Of a stretch of 64,000 bases of DNA, positions 16,722 to 25,647 are shown piece after piece. Source of the stretch: Nitrospirota bacterium (lineage in GTDB: Bacteria > Nitrospirota > Nitrospiria > SBBL01 > JAADHI01); assembly GCA_029261155.1 (NCBI GenBank), contig JAJDBW010000090.1, forward strand, positions 21,461 to 85,460, in the 5' to 3' direction. The position numbers were made by a program, and so were the translations under genes. The notes under the pieces were generated by a model that was not told the origin of the DNA, made no database searches, and saw only the letters and a list, made by a program, of their open reading frames with translations. The number at the start of each line of letters is the position of its first letter. Position 1 is the first letter of the stretch.

Positions 16722-16791
16722 TCTTCGTCCCGGACAACGATTCCCCTGCGCTGGAGAGATCCAGGCAAGCGCCTATAAATAAACCGGGTGT

Positions 16792-16820
16792 TTGACCTTT
16801 TCGATTTCTCCGCCAACAAT
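16792..16820 (+). promoter_or_regulatory. candidate promoter for the cytochrome-porin pair
   Basis: TTGACC (16792) and AACAAT (16815) are 17 bases apart, about 50 bases before the start of the Cyc2-like gene. The -10 match is weak. Confidence 0.35.
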
Positions 16821-16873
16821 AAAGTAAATTTCACGGCTGGAAGGCTCTCCCGCCGCTTTTTGAGGATGATACG

Positions 16874-18286
16874 ATGCCAAAATCGCCTGCGTGGAACGTT
16901 ATCGGGATAAAGTGGCTCATCTCATTTATGCCGATGCTCTTTCTTTTGTCCATCCTTCCGACAAACGCAGAGGCCATTCCGGCCTTTGCCCGCAAATACG
17001 ATCTGTCTTGCACATCTTGCCATACCAAGGCCCCGCGCTTAAATGCCTTTGGGGAGGCCTTTCATATGGCCGGCTACCAAATTCCGCAAACCGAAGAAGG
17101 TGAGCTTCGGGAAAAAAGACAAATCGGGCGGATCGTTTCGGAAAAGACATTTCTGAATATCTTCGCATTAAGGGCGACGGGAAATTTCGTCGAATCGATT
17201 TCGGGCGGGCATCCCCCCGAAACCAATCTGGCCCTGCCCCGAGAAATCGAACTCTATTTCGCCGGAACCTTCACTGAGGACGTGAGCTACTTTTTTAATC
17301 TCAGCCATGAGGCGGACACGATTGAAGGCATCGACAATGGGCGGTTTGAGAAGACGACCGCCTTCGGTTTGGGCAAGGAATTTTTCTTGATGTTCGATCT
17401 GTCTCCCTCACATCGCGGGGCTACAAACATGCATGAAATAACCATGACAGGACCCATGCGGATGGGTCCGATGATCATGGTCGGGAAGGTCGATCCCTCG
17501 ACCAATTTTTCTTATCCCACCAACCGGCAATTCATTCTCGACCAGCCGGGGCGAATCGACACAAATAACGGAACGATACAGCGCTTCACCTTAAGCCCCT
17601 ATGCCTTCTCCGCGAAATTTTTCGGGCTCAGCACCGGTGAAGGGAATACGATTGAAGTCACGAAAGGCGTCCTCTACAACACCCCCGGCGATTTCGGCAT
17701 CGATGTCCACGCAATGCTTGGACGCTTCATGCTTCAGACCGGCGTGATGCAGGGCATCGATGCGGGCAGCGCCGATATCAACGAAAAAAAAGATCCCTAT
17801 GTGATGACGCGGGTAAATTTCGGCAGCCGGAATTATTTTTCGGGAAGCGCCTCTGCGCTCGCCTATTGGGGAAACGACACGGCCAAGGTCGGCAATGACT
17901 TGGTCGATTGGTTTCGGACCGGTGTATCGGGAAATATCAAATACAAATTGCTCGACCTTTACGGGGCCCTCATCTGGGACAAAATTTCGGGCCTTCCCGC
18001 GGCCACAGCCAGCGTCTTTGACGAGACGGCCTTCGGGATGACCCTTGAGAGCGATTTCATCCTCACCGACCGCTACCTGCTTTCGCTCCGCTACGATCGA
18101 ATGGATGCGGGGGGCTTCGCCAACCAAAAAGCCGATGGAGAGGTCCTCACCCTCCAGCTCAGAAAATATTTCAGAGACAACTATGCCGTCTATCTCCGGG
18201 ACAGCGTGAATATCGGCCGGGTGAGCACCAACCCGCTTCAAAATTTTCGAAATCTCATCGCACTCGGCGTCGATCTCGATTTTTAG
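16874..18286 (+). CDS. Cyc2-like outer-membrane monoheme cytochrome-porin fusion
   Basis: A 470-residue protein with a signal peptide, then IPAFARKYDLSCTSCH (heme motif CTSCH at residues 46-50) and LNAFGEAFHMAGY, then about 400 residues with alternating beta-strand pattern ending in LDLDF, an outer-membrane barrel terminus. A single c-type heme domain plus porin in one chain is the architecture of Cyc2, the outer-membrane iron oxidase of neutrophilic and acidophilic iron oxidisers; the PAFAR-xx-CxxCH-xx-FG pattern also matches. Other monoheme barrel proteins share this N-terminus, so iron oxidation is inference. A GAGG ribosome site precedes the ATG. A diheme cytochrome gene follows at 28 bases and likely forms an operon. 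Confidence 0.7.
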   Translation: MPKSPAWNVIGIKWLISFMPMLFLLSILPTNAEAIPAFARKYDLSCTSCHTKAPRLNAFGEAFHMAGYQIPQTEEGELREKRQIGRIVSEKTFLNIFALRATGNFVESISGGHPPETNLALPREIELYFAGTFTEDVSYFFNLSHEADTIEGIDNGRFEKTTAFGLGKEFFLMFDLSPSHRGATNMHEITMTGPMRMGPMIMVGKVDPSTNFSYPTNRQFILDQPGRIDTNNGTIQRFTLSPYAFSAKFFGLSTGEGNTIEVTKGVLYNTPGDFGIDVHAMLGRFMLQTGVMQGIDAGSADINEKKDPYVMTRVNFGSRNYFSGSASALAYWGNDTAKVGNDLVDWFRTGVSGNIKYKLLDLYGALIWDKISGLPAATASVFDETAFGMTLESDFILTDRYLLSLRYDRMDAGGFANQKADGEVLTLQLRKYFRDNYAVYLRDSVNIGRVSTNPLQNFRNLIALGVDLDF

Positions 18287-18313
18287 TGATCTTTTAATTT
18301 GAAGGAGAACATC

Positions 18314-19156
18314 ATGTGCACATTAATAAAGACATTGAAGCGCATCAGCCTTCTGTGCTTCACGATCGTCTTGATGACGTCAACAGCGATTCGATCCCAG
18401 GAGATGGATCATTCTTCGATGGGAAATCCCACCGATGAAACACAAGATCAAGACACGATGGAAAAGATGAACGGGAATCGTGACGGCGATGAGATGGCCG
18501 TCATGAAAGGGAAGATGATTTTTTCCATGAGCTGCGTCTACTGCCACGGCTCGCGCGGGGAAGGCGACGGGGCGGCTTCGATGTTCCTCGGCCCCTACTC
18601 TCATCCCCGACCCAATAATTTCACGAGTGGGATCTTTAAATTCCGTTCGACCGAATCGGGCGAGCTGCCCCTGCTCAGCGACTTGATGCGGACCATCCGG
18701 GAAGGCATTCCCGGATACATGCCTTCCTTCCGGAATATGGGCGAGGAAGGCCTCCGGGCGGTGGCGCTGTATATCGCGAAGGCCTTTATACAAGCGGACC
18801 TCCCCACGACGACGAGCATTAAATATGTAAAACATGTCGGGCCCTATATCTATTCGCCCCAATCCGTTCGGCGTGGCGAAATACTCTATGGGATTATGAA
18901 ATGCAACGAATGTCACGGCGCCGACGGCAAGGCGGGTCGGACTGACCTCCGCGACGAACGGAAGCTTATGGTTCACCCCATCGATCTCACCCGGCAAGAA
19001 ACCTTCGGTAACGGCACCTCCCACGAAGACATTTATCGGACGATTATGACGGGCCTCGACGGCACGCCCATGCCAGGCTACAGCGATTTGTTTAAAGGAG
19101 AAGAAGACAGCGCCTGGGACCTGGTGCATTATATTTTATCGCTGCAGGGGCGGTAG
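18314..19156 (+). CDS. periplasmic diheme cytochrome c
   Basis: A 280-residue exported protein (hydrophobic segment ISLLCFTIVLMTSTA). Two heme sites are visible: CVYCH at residues 74-78 and CNECH at 197-201, each in a cytochrome c class I-like fold (the first domain with YMPSFRNMGEEGLRAVALYI, the second with GLDGTPMPGYSDLF carrying the axial Met). It presumably carries electrons between the Cyc2-like outer-membrane protein and inner-membrane oxidases or reductases. The ATG at 18314 is preceded by GAAGGAG; the earlier TTG overlaps that ribosome site and is rejected. An acidic, Met- and Asp-rich linker (about 31-64) follows the signal peptide. Confidence 0.88.
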   Translation: MCTLIKTLKRISLLCFTIVLMTSTAIRSQEMDHSSMGNPTDETQDQDTMEKMNGNRDGDEMAVMKGKMIFSMSCVYCHGSRGEGDGAASMFLGPYSHPRPNNFTSGIFKFRSTESGELPLLSDLMRTIREGIPGYMPSFRNMGEEGLRAVALYIAKAFIQADLPTTTSIKYVKHVGPYIYSPQSVRRGEILYGIMKCNECHGADGKAGRTDLRDERKLMVHPIDLTRQETFGNGTSHEDIYRTIMTGLDGTPMPGYSDLFKGEEDSAWDLVHYILSLQGR

Positions 19157-19306
19157 GTAGAATGGAAGGGATGCATTTATTTAGAATGGCGTTAGACATT
19201 GCTTGTCAGAAATTGTCAAAAGGCAGGAAATCAACAAACGACTTTTTGAGAAGAAATATCTAGAGGAGGGAAGAAAAGAAGAACGTTTCTTACTTGCGGT
19301 GCCGAT

Positions 19307-20248
19307 CTATAATGTCTTCGTTTTCAACGAGTATATTTCAGCGAGAACCGTATTGGCGATCCCATCCACGGAAAGACCGTAGGCATCGCGCAAGTAATCC
19401 TGATCGCCAACGAGACTCGAGAAGCAGTCATTCAGTCCCAGCCTTTTGAGGCGGGCCCTCGGCGCCGGGAGTTCGGCCAAGACTTCGGAAACAGCCCCAC
19501 CCAGGCCGCCAAGCGTACTGTGCTCTTCTAGTGTCACAATCAGCCTTGATCGATCCGCTAAATATTTAATCGCCTTTTCGTCTAGCGGTTTGAGGGTATG
19601 CATACTATAAAGACCCACATCGAGTCCTCTCTCAACAAGTTGCTCTCTTGCGGCCAAGGCGTTTTGTAAAATCCCCCCGCTAGAAATGAGTGTGACATCC
19701 TCTCCTTCATAAAGCTTGATCGCTTTACCGATTTCAAAAGAGATTTTTTCTTGATGAATAGTTGGTTCCCCGCCCCGGCCCAGTCGAAGGTAACAGGGTC
19801 CGGGGCGTTCATACACTGCTTGGGTCGCCGCTGCCGCTTCAACTACATCCCCTGGCGCGACGACCGTCATATTCGGCAAAGCCCGCATGATCGCTAGGTC
19901 TTCCGTCGCATGATGGCTCATGCCCAAGGCCCCGTAACTGAAACCGCCGCCGATGGCCACAATCTTCACACTGGCCTGGTGATAGCAGATATCGTTTCTA
20001 ATTTGTTCCAGACAGCGCAAGGTTGGAAAATTTGCGATGGAGTAAGTAAATACCGTTTTTCCTTCTAAGGCCATTCCTGTGGCCAGTCCAGCCATATTCT
20101 GCTCTGCCACACCCACGTTGAGATATTGATTTGAAAATTGTTCGGCATACTTCGTCAGGACGCCGAAGCCCAGGTCACCCGTGATAAGCAGGACATTCCG
20201 GTCCTTTGTGGCAAGCGCATTGAGTGCGGCGACAAAATGGTCTCTCAT
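19307..20248 (-). CDS. transketolase C-terminal subunit (pyrimidine-binding and C domains)
   Basis: A 313-residue chain matching the C-terminal half of a split thiamine-diphosphate transketolase: the pyrimidine domain (LLITGDLGFGVL, VGVAEQNMAGLATGMA with the conserved Glu) and the C domain (ADRSRLIVTLEEHSTLGGLGG). Split transketolases work as heterotetramers with the N-terminal subunit encoded one base upstream. They transfer two-carbon units or act on a pathway-specific keto substrate. Placement at the end of a polysaccharide cluster beside two PLP aminotransferases suggests synthesis of an unusual sugar or side group rather than the pentose phosphate cycle, which is inference. It is the last gene of the minus-strand operon. 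Confidence 0.88.
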   Translation of the reverse strand: MRDHFVAALNALATKDRNVLLITGDLGFGVLTKYAEQFSNQYLNVGVAEQNMAGLATGMALEGKTVFTYSIANFPTLRCLEQIRNDICYHQASVKIVAIGGGFSYGALGMSHHATEDLAIMRALPNMTVVAPGDVVEAAAATQAVYERPGPCYLRLGRGGEPTIHQEKISFEIGKAIKLYEGEDVTLISSGGILQNALAAREQLVERGLDVGLYSMHTLKPLDEKAIKYLADRSRLIVTLEEHSTLGGLGGAVSEVLAELPAPRARLKRLGLNDCFSSLVGDQDYLRDAYGLSVDGIANTVLAEIYSLKTKTL

Positions 20249-20249
20249 A

Positions 20250-21056
20250 CTAAGTCCGATTCAACTCCGCCATGGCGTGCTCATATTCTTCGCCTTGCGG
20301 AGAGCGGTAGTGCCAAAGAACGCTGTTCTCCATAAAAGAAATCCCCTTCCCCTTGGTTGTATGCGCAATGATACAGCTTGGCTGGTTATTTTTCTCCGGA
20401 TCGATGTGTAGTGTCTTGCCCAAAGCCTCATGATCGTGGCCATCCACTTCAGTTGTCTTCCAGCCAAAAGCGCGCCATTTATCGACAAAGGGCTCCAGGC
20501 TGAGGGTATGGCTGACCGAAGCGAGACTCTGAATCTTGTTATAGTCGACGATCGCAACAAGGTTGGATAATTTATGGTGCGATGAAAAGAGAATGGCCTC
20601 CCAATTCGATCCTTCGTCGCATTCTCCATCGCTCATTAAAACAAAAACCCGGTGTTTCTTCAGATCCAATTTGGCGGCATAAGCCATCCCTGTGCCGACC
20701 GAAAGACCATGCCCCAAGGAACCGGTCGACAACTCGACACCGGGAATCCCAATATGTGAAACATGACCTGAAAACTTGCTGCCGTTGGCATAATGCTTCT
20801 TCAGTTCTTCCACGGGGAAATAACCCGATTCGGCCAAGGCGGCGTAAATCCCCGCACCCGCATGCCCCTTACTCAAAATGAAGCGATCCCGTTTTGTCCA
20901 CTTGGGTTCATTTGGACGTTTTTGCAGAACCTTCCCGTACAAGACCGCCACGATATCGGCCATTGAAAGCACGGATGCCAGATGAGAGCTTTTCCCCAAA
21001 TGGGTCATCTCCACCGCATGTTTCCGAATTTTCAGGGCCAGTTGTTCTGTCGTCAT
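20250..21056 (-). CDS. transketolase N-terminal subunit (thiamine diphosphate-binding)
   Basis: A 268-residue chain equal to the N-terminal half of transketolase. It shows KGHAGAGIYAALAE, the TGSLGHGLSVGTGMA segment, and the ThDP/Mg motif MSDGECDEGSNWEA with the closing VDYNKIQ. It pairs with the C-terminal subunit directly downstream. The ATG at 21056 overlaps the TGA of the aminotransferase gene (ATGA), showing translational coupling; a longer start at 21131 would overlap that gene by 79 bases and is rejected. Confidence 0.9.
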   Translation of the reverse strand: MTTEQLALKIRKHAVEMTHLGKSSHLASVLSMADIVAVLYGKVLQKRPNEPKWTKRDRFILSKGHAGAGIYAALAESGYFPVEELKKHYANGSKFSGHVSHIGIPGVELSTGSLGHGLSVGTGMAYAAKLDLKKHRVFVLMSDGECDEGSNWEAILFSSHHKLSNLVAIVDYNKIQSLASVSHTLSLEPFVDKWRAFGWKTTEVDGHDHEALGKTLHIDPEKNNQPSCIIAHTTKGKGISFMENSVLWHYRSPQGEEYEHAMAELNRT

Positions 21057-22240
21057 TTGAGCTTTTCGGGTGATGCGATCAAAGGGGCGAAGGCCTTTTC
21101 CACCGCATGCAATGTCTCCCATTTTTTGCAATAACAGAAGCGGACTTGATTCCGACCCAATTTCGGATCGGAATAGAAGGACGAACCGGGAACGGTCGCC
21201 ACGCCTATTGATTCAATCAGTCTGCGGCTGAAAGCCACATCGTCGTTAAGGCAGAAGCGCCGCATGAGCTCTTGCGAATCGGCCAGAATATAATAGGCGC
21301 CCTGCGGCAGACTACAATTGAAGCCCGCCTTTTGCAATAAGGCGAAAACAAATTGCCGCGCGCCTTCATAGTGCTTCCTTAGGGTTTCATAATAATCCTC
21401 TGGAAATGAAAGCGCCGTGACGGCCGCATGTTGAAATGGGGTTGGCGCGCCGACCGTTAAAAAATCGTGGATTTTCCGAATGCGCGCCGTGATCGCTTCC
21501 GGCGCAATCGCCCATCCCACCCGCCAGCCTGTAACCGAATAGGTCTTCGATATGGAGTTGATTGTGATCGTCCGATTCTCCATGCCGGGAATCGATGCCA
21601 GCGAGATATGCTTCGCGTCGTCATAAAGGATATGTTCATAGATCTCATCGGTAATGGCGTACACATCTTGATCGATGCAAAGCTCGGCAATCCATTCCAG
21701 TTCTTCTCGATTGAAGACCTTGCCGGTCGGGTTATTCGGTGTGTTGACGATAATCGCTTTGGTCTTCTCGTTAAACGCTTTTGAGAGGTGCTCTTTTGAA
21801 AAAGTCCAGTTCGAAGCCTCTAAGGTCACATACCGGGGTGTTGCGCCGGAGAGGATGCCATCCGGCCCGTAGTTTTCGTAATAGGGTTCGAAGAGGATGA
21901 ATTCGTCGCCCGGATTGATAATGGCCTTGAGCGTGGCGATCATGGCTTCGGTTGAACCGCAGGTCACGGTAATATCGGTTTCGGGATCGCAATGAATATT
22001 ATTGTAAAAGAGGGCTTTCTTGCTGATGGCTTCTCGTAATTCGGGTTCCCCATAGGTCACCGGATACTGGTTGTAGTCTTTTTGAATGGCCGCAATGGCG
22101 GCCTCCTTGATAGCTTTGGGGCTTTCGAAATCAGGGAAGCCTTGAGCAAGATTATAGCCTCCCGCTGCATCACAAATTCTTGTCATCTCTCGGATGGCCG
22201 ACTCGGCGAACAGTTCGGTTATTTTTGACAGCGGTTTCAC
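21053..22240 (-). CDS. class I/II PLP-dependent aminotransferase
   Basis: A 395-residue fold-type I aminotransferase of the aspartate aminotransferase-like family. Seen are GGYNLAQGFPDF, the cofactor segment TCGSTEAMIA, NTPNNPTGKVF, TDEIYEHILYD, and the PLP-lysine region SISKTYSVTGWRVGW. It transfers an amino group to a keto acid; the substrate is not determined. It starts with GTG at 22240 behind GAGGAG and overlaps the transketolase N subunit, so the product may feed, or use, the transketolase reaction. It is similar in length to the YbdL/kynurenine aminotransferase-like branch. Confidence 0.88.
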   Translation of the reverse strand: MKPLSKITELFAESAIREMTRICDAAGGYNLAQGFPDFESPKAIKEAAIAAIQKDYNQYPVTYGEPELREAISKKALFYNNIHCDPETDITVTCGSTEAMIATLKAIINPGDEFILFEPYYENYGPDGILSGATPRYVTLEASNWTFSKEHLSKAFNEKTKAIIVNTPNNPTGKVFNREELEWIAELCIDQDVYAITDEIYEHILYDDAKHISLASIPGMENRTITINSISKTYSVTGWRVGWAIAPEAITARIRKIHDFLTVGAPTPFQHAAVTALSFPEDYYETLRKHYEGARQFVFALLQKAGFNCSLPQGAYYILADSQELMRRFCLNDDVAFSRRLIESIGVATVPGSSFYSDPKLGRNQVRFCYCKKWETLHAVEKAFAPLIASPEKLK

Positions 22241-22268
22241 TCGGCTCCTCTCAAATCGTCCGGACTGA

Positions 22269-23375
22269 CTATTTCCCGTAAAATGAACGTACGGTTTGTA
22301 TTACATAGGCCACTTGCTGGTCGTCGATTTCGACGTTCATCGGCAGGGAACAAACCTCCCGGCTGAGCGCCTCGGTTTCAGGAAACCCCCGATCGTCCAA
22401 GTTCAACGCCTTGTGTTTGTAGTAGGGTTTGCGGAATTGGGTCAGCACCTCGACGCCATTCTTTTTAAGATATCCTGAAAAGTCATCCCCCTGCTTTGAA
22501 CGGACGGTGTAGTTCTGAAAAATATCGTCATAACGCGGGTCGTCGTAATGCGGCAGCATCAGATCGGTCAGGTCGGAAAGTGCTTCGCGATAGTGGCGTG
22601 CGATTTCTTTTCTGCGGACGATCCATGTGGGCAGATGCCGGAGCTTCACGTCCAGAAAGGCCGCCTGCAGGTTATCGAGGAGACAGGTGAAGCCGTGACT
22701 GTGATATTCTCCCGTTTCGCGGTCCTCGCCGTTGTACCGCATTCTTCGGGCAAACAGCGCGACATCGGGATCGTCGGTGGTGATCGCCCCGCCATCGCCA
22801 TATCCGCCAAGAATTTTAAAGGGATAAAAACTCCAGCAGCCGGTAAGACCCCATGAACCGGCACCCTTTCCGTTGAGCTTCGCCCCAAGGCTCTGACAGG
22901 CATCTTCGACAACAACCAGATTGTATTTGTCGGCGATTTCCATGATGCGAACCATGTCGGCCATGTGGCCGCTCAAATGGACGGGAAGGAGGGCACGCGT
23001 TCTTTCCGTGACCGCTTCTTCCATTTTTTGAACATCGATATTGTAGTCTTTGGCCACATCGACCAGCACCGGCGTGGCCCCGACATTCACAACGGCGGAA
23101 GTCGTCGCCACAAAGGTGTGCGCGGGCACAATCACTTCGTCGCCCGGACCGATGCCTGCGGCCCGCAAAGACAAATGAAGCGCATCATAACCGCTGTTGA
23201 GTCCAATGGCATAACGCGTTCCGACAAAGGCCGCGAGATTCGCCTCAAAGGATTTGAGGTGACCCCGGTCAATCAGGTCACCCTTCGACATCACATCAAA
23301 ATAGGCCGCGTCAATCTCGGCTTTCATCATCTGATAGTTTTTTTTAGGATCGACGAACGGGACTTTATCACTCAA
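22269..23375 (-). CDS. DegT/DnrJ/EryC1 family sugar aminotransferase
   Basis: A 368-residue PLP enzyme of the family that aminates keto sugars bound to nucleotides. Visible: FVGTRYAIGLNSGYDALHLSLRA, GDEVIVPAHTFVATTSAVVNV, VVEDACQSLGA and the lysine region SFYPFKILGGYGDGGAI. The usual SFHxxK is SFYPFK here, the pattern of the QdtB/FdtB branch making 3-amino-3,6-dideoxyhexoses, so a 3-keto sugar substrate is possible. It uses a TTG start with AAAGGAGA seven bases upstream. It could also serve the sugar made by the Idh-acetyltransferase fusion at the other end of the locus. Confidence 0.88.
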   Translation of the reverse strand: MSDKVPFVDPKKNYQMMKAEIDAAYFDVMSKGDLIDRGHLKSFEANLAAFVGTRYAIGLNSGYDALHLSLRAAGIGPGDEVIVPAHTFVATTSAVVNVGATPVLVDVAKDYNIDVQKMEEAVTERTRALLPVHLSGHMADMVRIMEIADKYNLVVVEDACQSLGAKLNGKGAGSWGLTGCWSFYPFKILGGYGDGGAITTDDPDVALFARRMRYNGEDRETGEYHSHGFTCLLDNLQAAFLDVKLRHLPTWIVRRKEIARHYREALSDLTDLMLPHYDDPRYDDIFQNYTVRSKQGDDFSGYLKKNGVEVLTQFRKPYYKHKALNLDDRGFPETEALSREVCSLPMNVEIDDQQVAYVIQTVRSFYGK

Positions 23376-23421
23376 GGCAAGATCTCCTTTGTGTCTTTGC
23401 GCCAGTGTTCTAAACTTTTAT

Positions 23422-24159
23422 CTATTCCAGTACCGCATAGCCAATATAAGGGTCCCAATCGAGCCTTTGGATTCTGAGCTTGTTGATCCCCAAGGCATCA
23501 AGCAGACCGCCCGTCTCGCCAGGCCAAATGGGGTTATCGAGTTCATCGAAGGCGATGACGGCGCCTTTGGGCATCCTCGGCAGAAAGTGCTCAATGGCAC
23601 ATTTCGTCGGCGCGTAGAGATCGCAGTCGATAAAGAGCAGGCTCACGACAAGGTGTTGATGCGTCTTAATAAACTCTGGAATCGTTTTAACCATATCGCC
23701 GCGCACCAATGCGACCTTTTCGATATGTCCCAGAAAGCGATCTTGATCATATTCCTTGATGAGTTGAGAAAGCTCACCGTGAGAATCGGAGGCCAATTCT
23801 CCCCTTTTCGTTTTTTTGAATTCACTCTGATCTTTTTCCTGCGCAGAAGGAAAACCCTCGAAGGTATCGAAACCATAAACGCGCCGGGTCAAATTCTCCG
23901 GCTCCATCATTGCGCTGAGCTTGGCCCAGGACATCAGACCAAAACCACGGAAAACGCCGCACTCAATAATCGAGCCTTTTACAGGAAGCACGCGTTTGAA
24001 GATTTCATAGAGCGCGAGGAAGCGTTTTAAGTGTTGCCTTCGAACATATTTTGGAAAATTCTCAAGTTTGGTTTCAACACTGTCGGGGCAGCTTTCAAAA
24101 ATCGCTTCGATATTTTTCCCGACTTGCCTTTCGGCTTTTGTCCTTAGAGGCTTTTCCAT
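23422..24159 (-). CDS. TylF/macrocin O-methyltransferase-like enzyme
   Basis: A 245-residue SAM-dependent methyltransferase of the TylF/MycF family, which O-methylates sugars. The SAM motif is SIIECGVFRGFG, followed by VYGFDTFEGFP, the metal-binding acidic motif LLFIDCDLYAPT and AFDELDNPIWPGE. In the polysaccharide setting it probably methylates a sugar hydroxyl. The ATG at 24159 sits one base from the stop of the sugar transferase gene with GGAG upstream; the longer frame to 24237 lies inside that gene and is rejected. Confidence 0.85.
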   Translation of the reverse strand: MEKPLRTKAERQVGKNIEAIFESCPDSVETKLENFPKYVRRQHLKRFLALYEIFKRVLPVKGSIIECGVFRGFGLMSWAKLSAMMEPENLTRRVYGFDTFEGFPSAQEKDQSEFKKTKRGELASDSHGELSQLIKEYDQDRFLGHIEKVALVRGDMVKTIPEFIKTHQHLVVSLLFIDCDLYAPTKCAIEHFLPRMPKGAVIAFDELDNPIWPGETGGLLDALGINKLRIQRLDWDPYIGYAVLE

Positions 24160-24160
24160 T

Positions 24161-24820
24161 TTATACCGCTTCTCCTTCCCGTGGTTTTTCGATGGAACGA
24201 TAATGAGGCAAACGAATAAACACCTCGGGGCCGCCACCGAGTATCGTCCAGAGGGTTGCCATAATGATTTTCAAATCGACCCAAAGCGAATGATGACGAA
24301 CGTATTCCAGGCCGAGTTGAATTTTTTCAGGGGCGATCTTTTCGAGATAGTCCCGATCCGGATCGATGCTGCCTCGAAGGATCTCGCCCTCGTTCCTGAA
24401 ACGGATGGAGGCATAATCGGTCATCCCAGGGCGGACCGTCAACAGTTCTTTTTCTCTTTCAGAATAAAGATCAACCGCCCAAGAAACTTGCGGCCTGGGT
24501 CCAACGAGGCTCATTTCCCCCAGAAACACATTCATCAACTGAGGCAGCTCATCCAGCTTAAACCGCCTGAGAAAGCGGCCACACCGGGTAATGCGCGCGT
24601 CTGTTTCCGCAGTTGATGTCCCGCCCAATTGCTCTGCATCTTCAACCATACTGCGGAACTTATAGATTCGAAATGGCTTTCCATAACGCCCTACCCGCGT
24701 ACCGCGATAAAAGACAGGCCCCCTTGACTCACTTTTAATCAAGACAGCGAAAAGGAAAAAAAAGGGAGAAAAAATAATCAGGCCAATCGCTGAAAACACA
24801 ATGTCAAAGAATCTCTTCAA
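24161..24820 (-). CDS. initiating polyprenyl-phosphate sugar-1-phosphate transferase
   Basis: A 219-residue bacterial sugar transferase (short, PglC-like form). One N-terminal hydrophobic segment (FFDIVFSAIGLIIFSPFFFLF) is followed by the catalytic domain with FYRGTRVGRYGKPFRIYKFRSM, the Asp-Glu dyad in FKLDELPQLMNV, and GEMSLVGPRP. It loads the first sugar phosphate onto undecaprenyl phosphate at the inner membrane and so starts repeat-unit assembly for the Wzx/Wzy system encoded upstream in this operon. Confidence 0.93.
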   Translation of the reverse strand: MKRFFDIVFSAIGLIIFSPFFFLFAVLIKSESRGPVFYRGTRVGRYGKPFRIYKFRSMVEDAEQLGGTSTAETDARITRCGRFLRRFKLDELPQLMNVFLGEMSLVGPRPQVSWAVDLYSEREKELLTVRPGMTDYASIRFRNEGEILRGSIDPDRDYLEKIAPEKIQLGLEYVRHHSLWVDLKIIMATLWTILGGGPEVFIRLPHYRSIEKPREGEAV

Positions 24821-24889
24821 TACCGCGCCCTCTTTCTAAAATCTCTTAATGATACCTAGAGATCCAAGACGTTTATATTAATGCCATGA

Positions 24890-25156
24890 TTAAATTTGGT
24901 CTTTAAAATAAGTTAAATCTTTATTGCCCAGCAATAGTCCCGGAACGCTAATGTCCTCATCGATCTCTTTCCAGTGCAAACCCGTACCCCCTCCACTCAT
25001 TTCATATTTTTCCCGCTGCTCTGGAGTGGCATTCATCAAACGGGGGAAATACGCAAGTGGAATTGAAAGCTGCCTTCCATCTGTTAGACCCACCCACATG
25101 TTTTCGCTATCGAACCAAATCCTATTCGCAGACGCTTCAAATGTTAAAGTGTTCAT
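24890..25156 (-). CDS. DUF2442 family protein, likely antitoxin partner
   Basis: An 88-residue protein of the DUF2442 family: ANRIWFDSENMWVGLTDGR followed by QLSIPLAYFPRL is the recognisable core. Such genes are commonly paired with DUF4160 genes, and the pair is regarded as a putative toxin-antitoxin unit, though function is not well established. Its start overlaps the end of the DUF4160 gene by 20 bases. It sits between the polysaccharide genes and is on the same strand. Confidence 0.82.
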   Translation of the reverse strand: MNTLTFEASANRIWFDSENMWVGLTDGRQLSIPLAYFPRLMNATPEQREKYEMSGGGTGLHWKEIDEDISVPGLLLGNKDLTYFKDQI

Positions 25157-25382
25157 ACCACTTCTCCTTTATTAGGTCTTTGTTTTCTTCGATCTTATTT
25201 TTAAACTCGTTCAATTCCTTACTGGCAAATCCATAATTATTGACCAAGGACACTGTGGGATTTACCCAAAACTTAGCCCGGTTGGGTCCTTTACGAACAT
25301 GAATATGAATCTGTTCCCGAGGATGTCCCTCATTGGAGAAGAAGTGAAACCGACATCCTTTCCATTCAAAAACGATAGGCAT
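25137..25382 (-). CDS. DUF4160 family protein
   Basis: An 81-residue protein of the DUF4160 family; the hallmark is PIVFEWKGCRFHFFSNEGHPREQIHIHVRKG split over residues 2-32, with a conserved HxHV. It is the first gene of a two-gene unit with DUF2442. A possible role is the toxin or sensor half of the pair; this remains inference. Confidence 0.82.
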   Translation of the reverse strand: MPIVFEWKGCRFHFFSNEGHPREQIHIHVRKGPNRAKFWVNPTVSLVNNYGFASKELNEFKNKIEENKDLIKEKWYEHFNI

Positions 25383-25447
25383 GAATCGTGATTAAGCATC
25401 CCTATTAAAATACCTGCCTCTATACAATCTTCAGCAAAAGGTCTCTT

Positions 25448-25473
25448 ATGCCTCCCCCTTTGAAAAAGGGGGG
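25448..25473. repeat. short GC palindrome
   Basis: GCCTCCCCCTTT and AAAGGGGGG form a near-perfect inverted repeat around a GAA-type loop in an otherwise empty 265-base gap. It resembles scattered intergenic palindromes and could act as a weak terminator; no copy elsewhere in the window was noticed. Confidence 0.45.
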
Positions 25474-25522
25474 ATTACACTTACCAGGCTGAAAATCATT
25501 CAGAGGCAAGTAATAAAATATA

Positions 25523-25567
25523 TTATCCCAACTTCGCCGCACAATAGATCACTTTGTCAAAGAGACG
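25523..25567 (-). pseudogene. 3'-end remnant of a methyltransferase gene
   Basis: The minus strand reads KRLFDKVIYCAAKLG and then TAA, with a stop codon a few codons upstream. The intact methyltransferase gene at 26164-26940 ends HKVIYCAARRSE, and about 23 of 26 bases around this point match. The remnant lies just beyond hicA, so the HicBA pair stands between an intact gene and a second copy of such a 3' end. The short length means an unrelated methyltransferase could also have been the source. Confidence 0.5.
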
Positions 25568-25647
25568 TTTTAACATAATACCTTACTTACAGAATATCCT
25601 CCCCATCTACCCTTAGACCTCGGCTGCATACAAACATAGGGGTGCCG

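Noticed and set aside
17591..18241. 216-residue minus-strand frame opposite the Cyc2-like gene
   Set aside because: Antisense shadow of a clear outer-membrane cytochrome; composition typical of a reversed frame.
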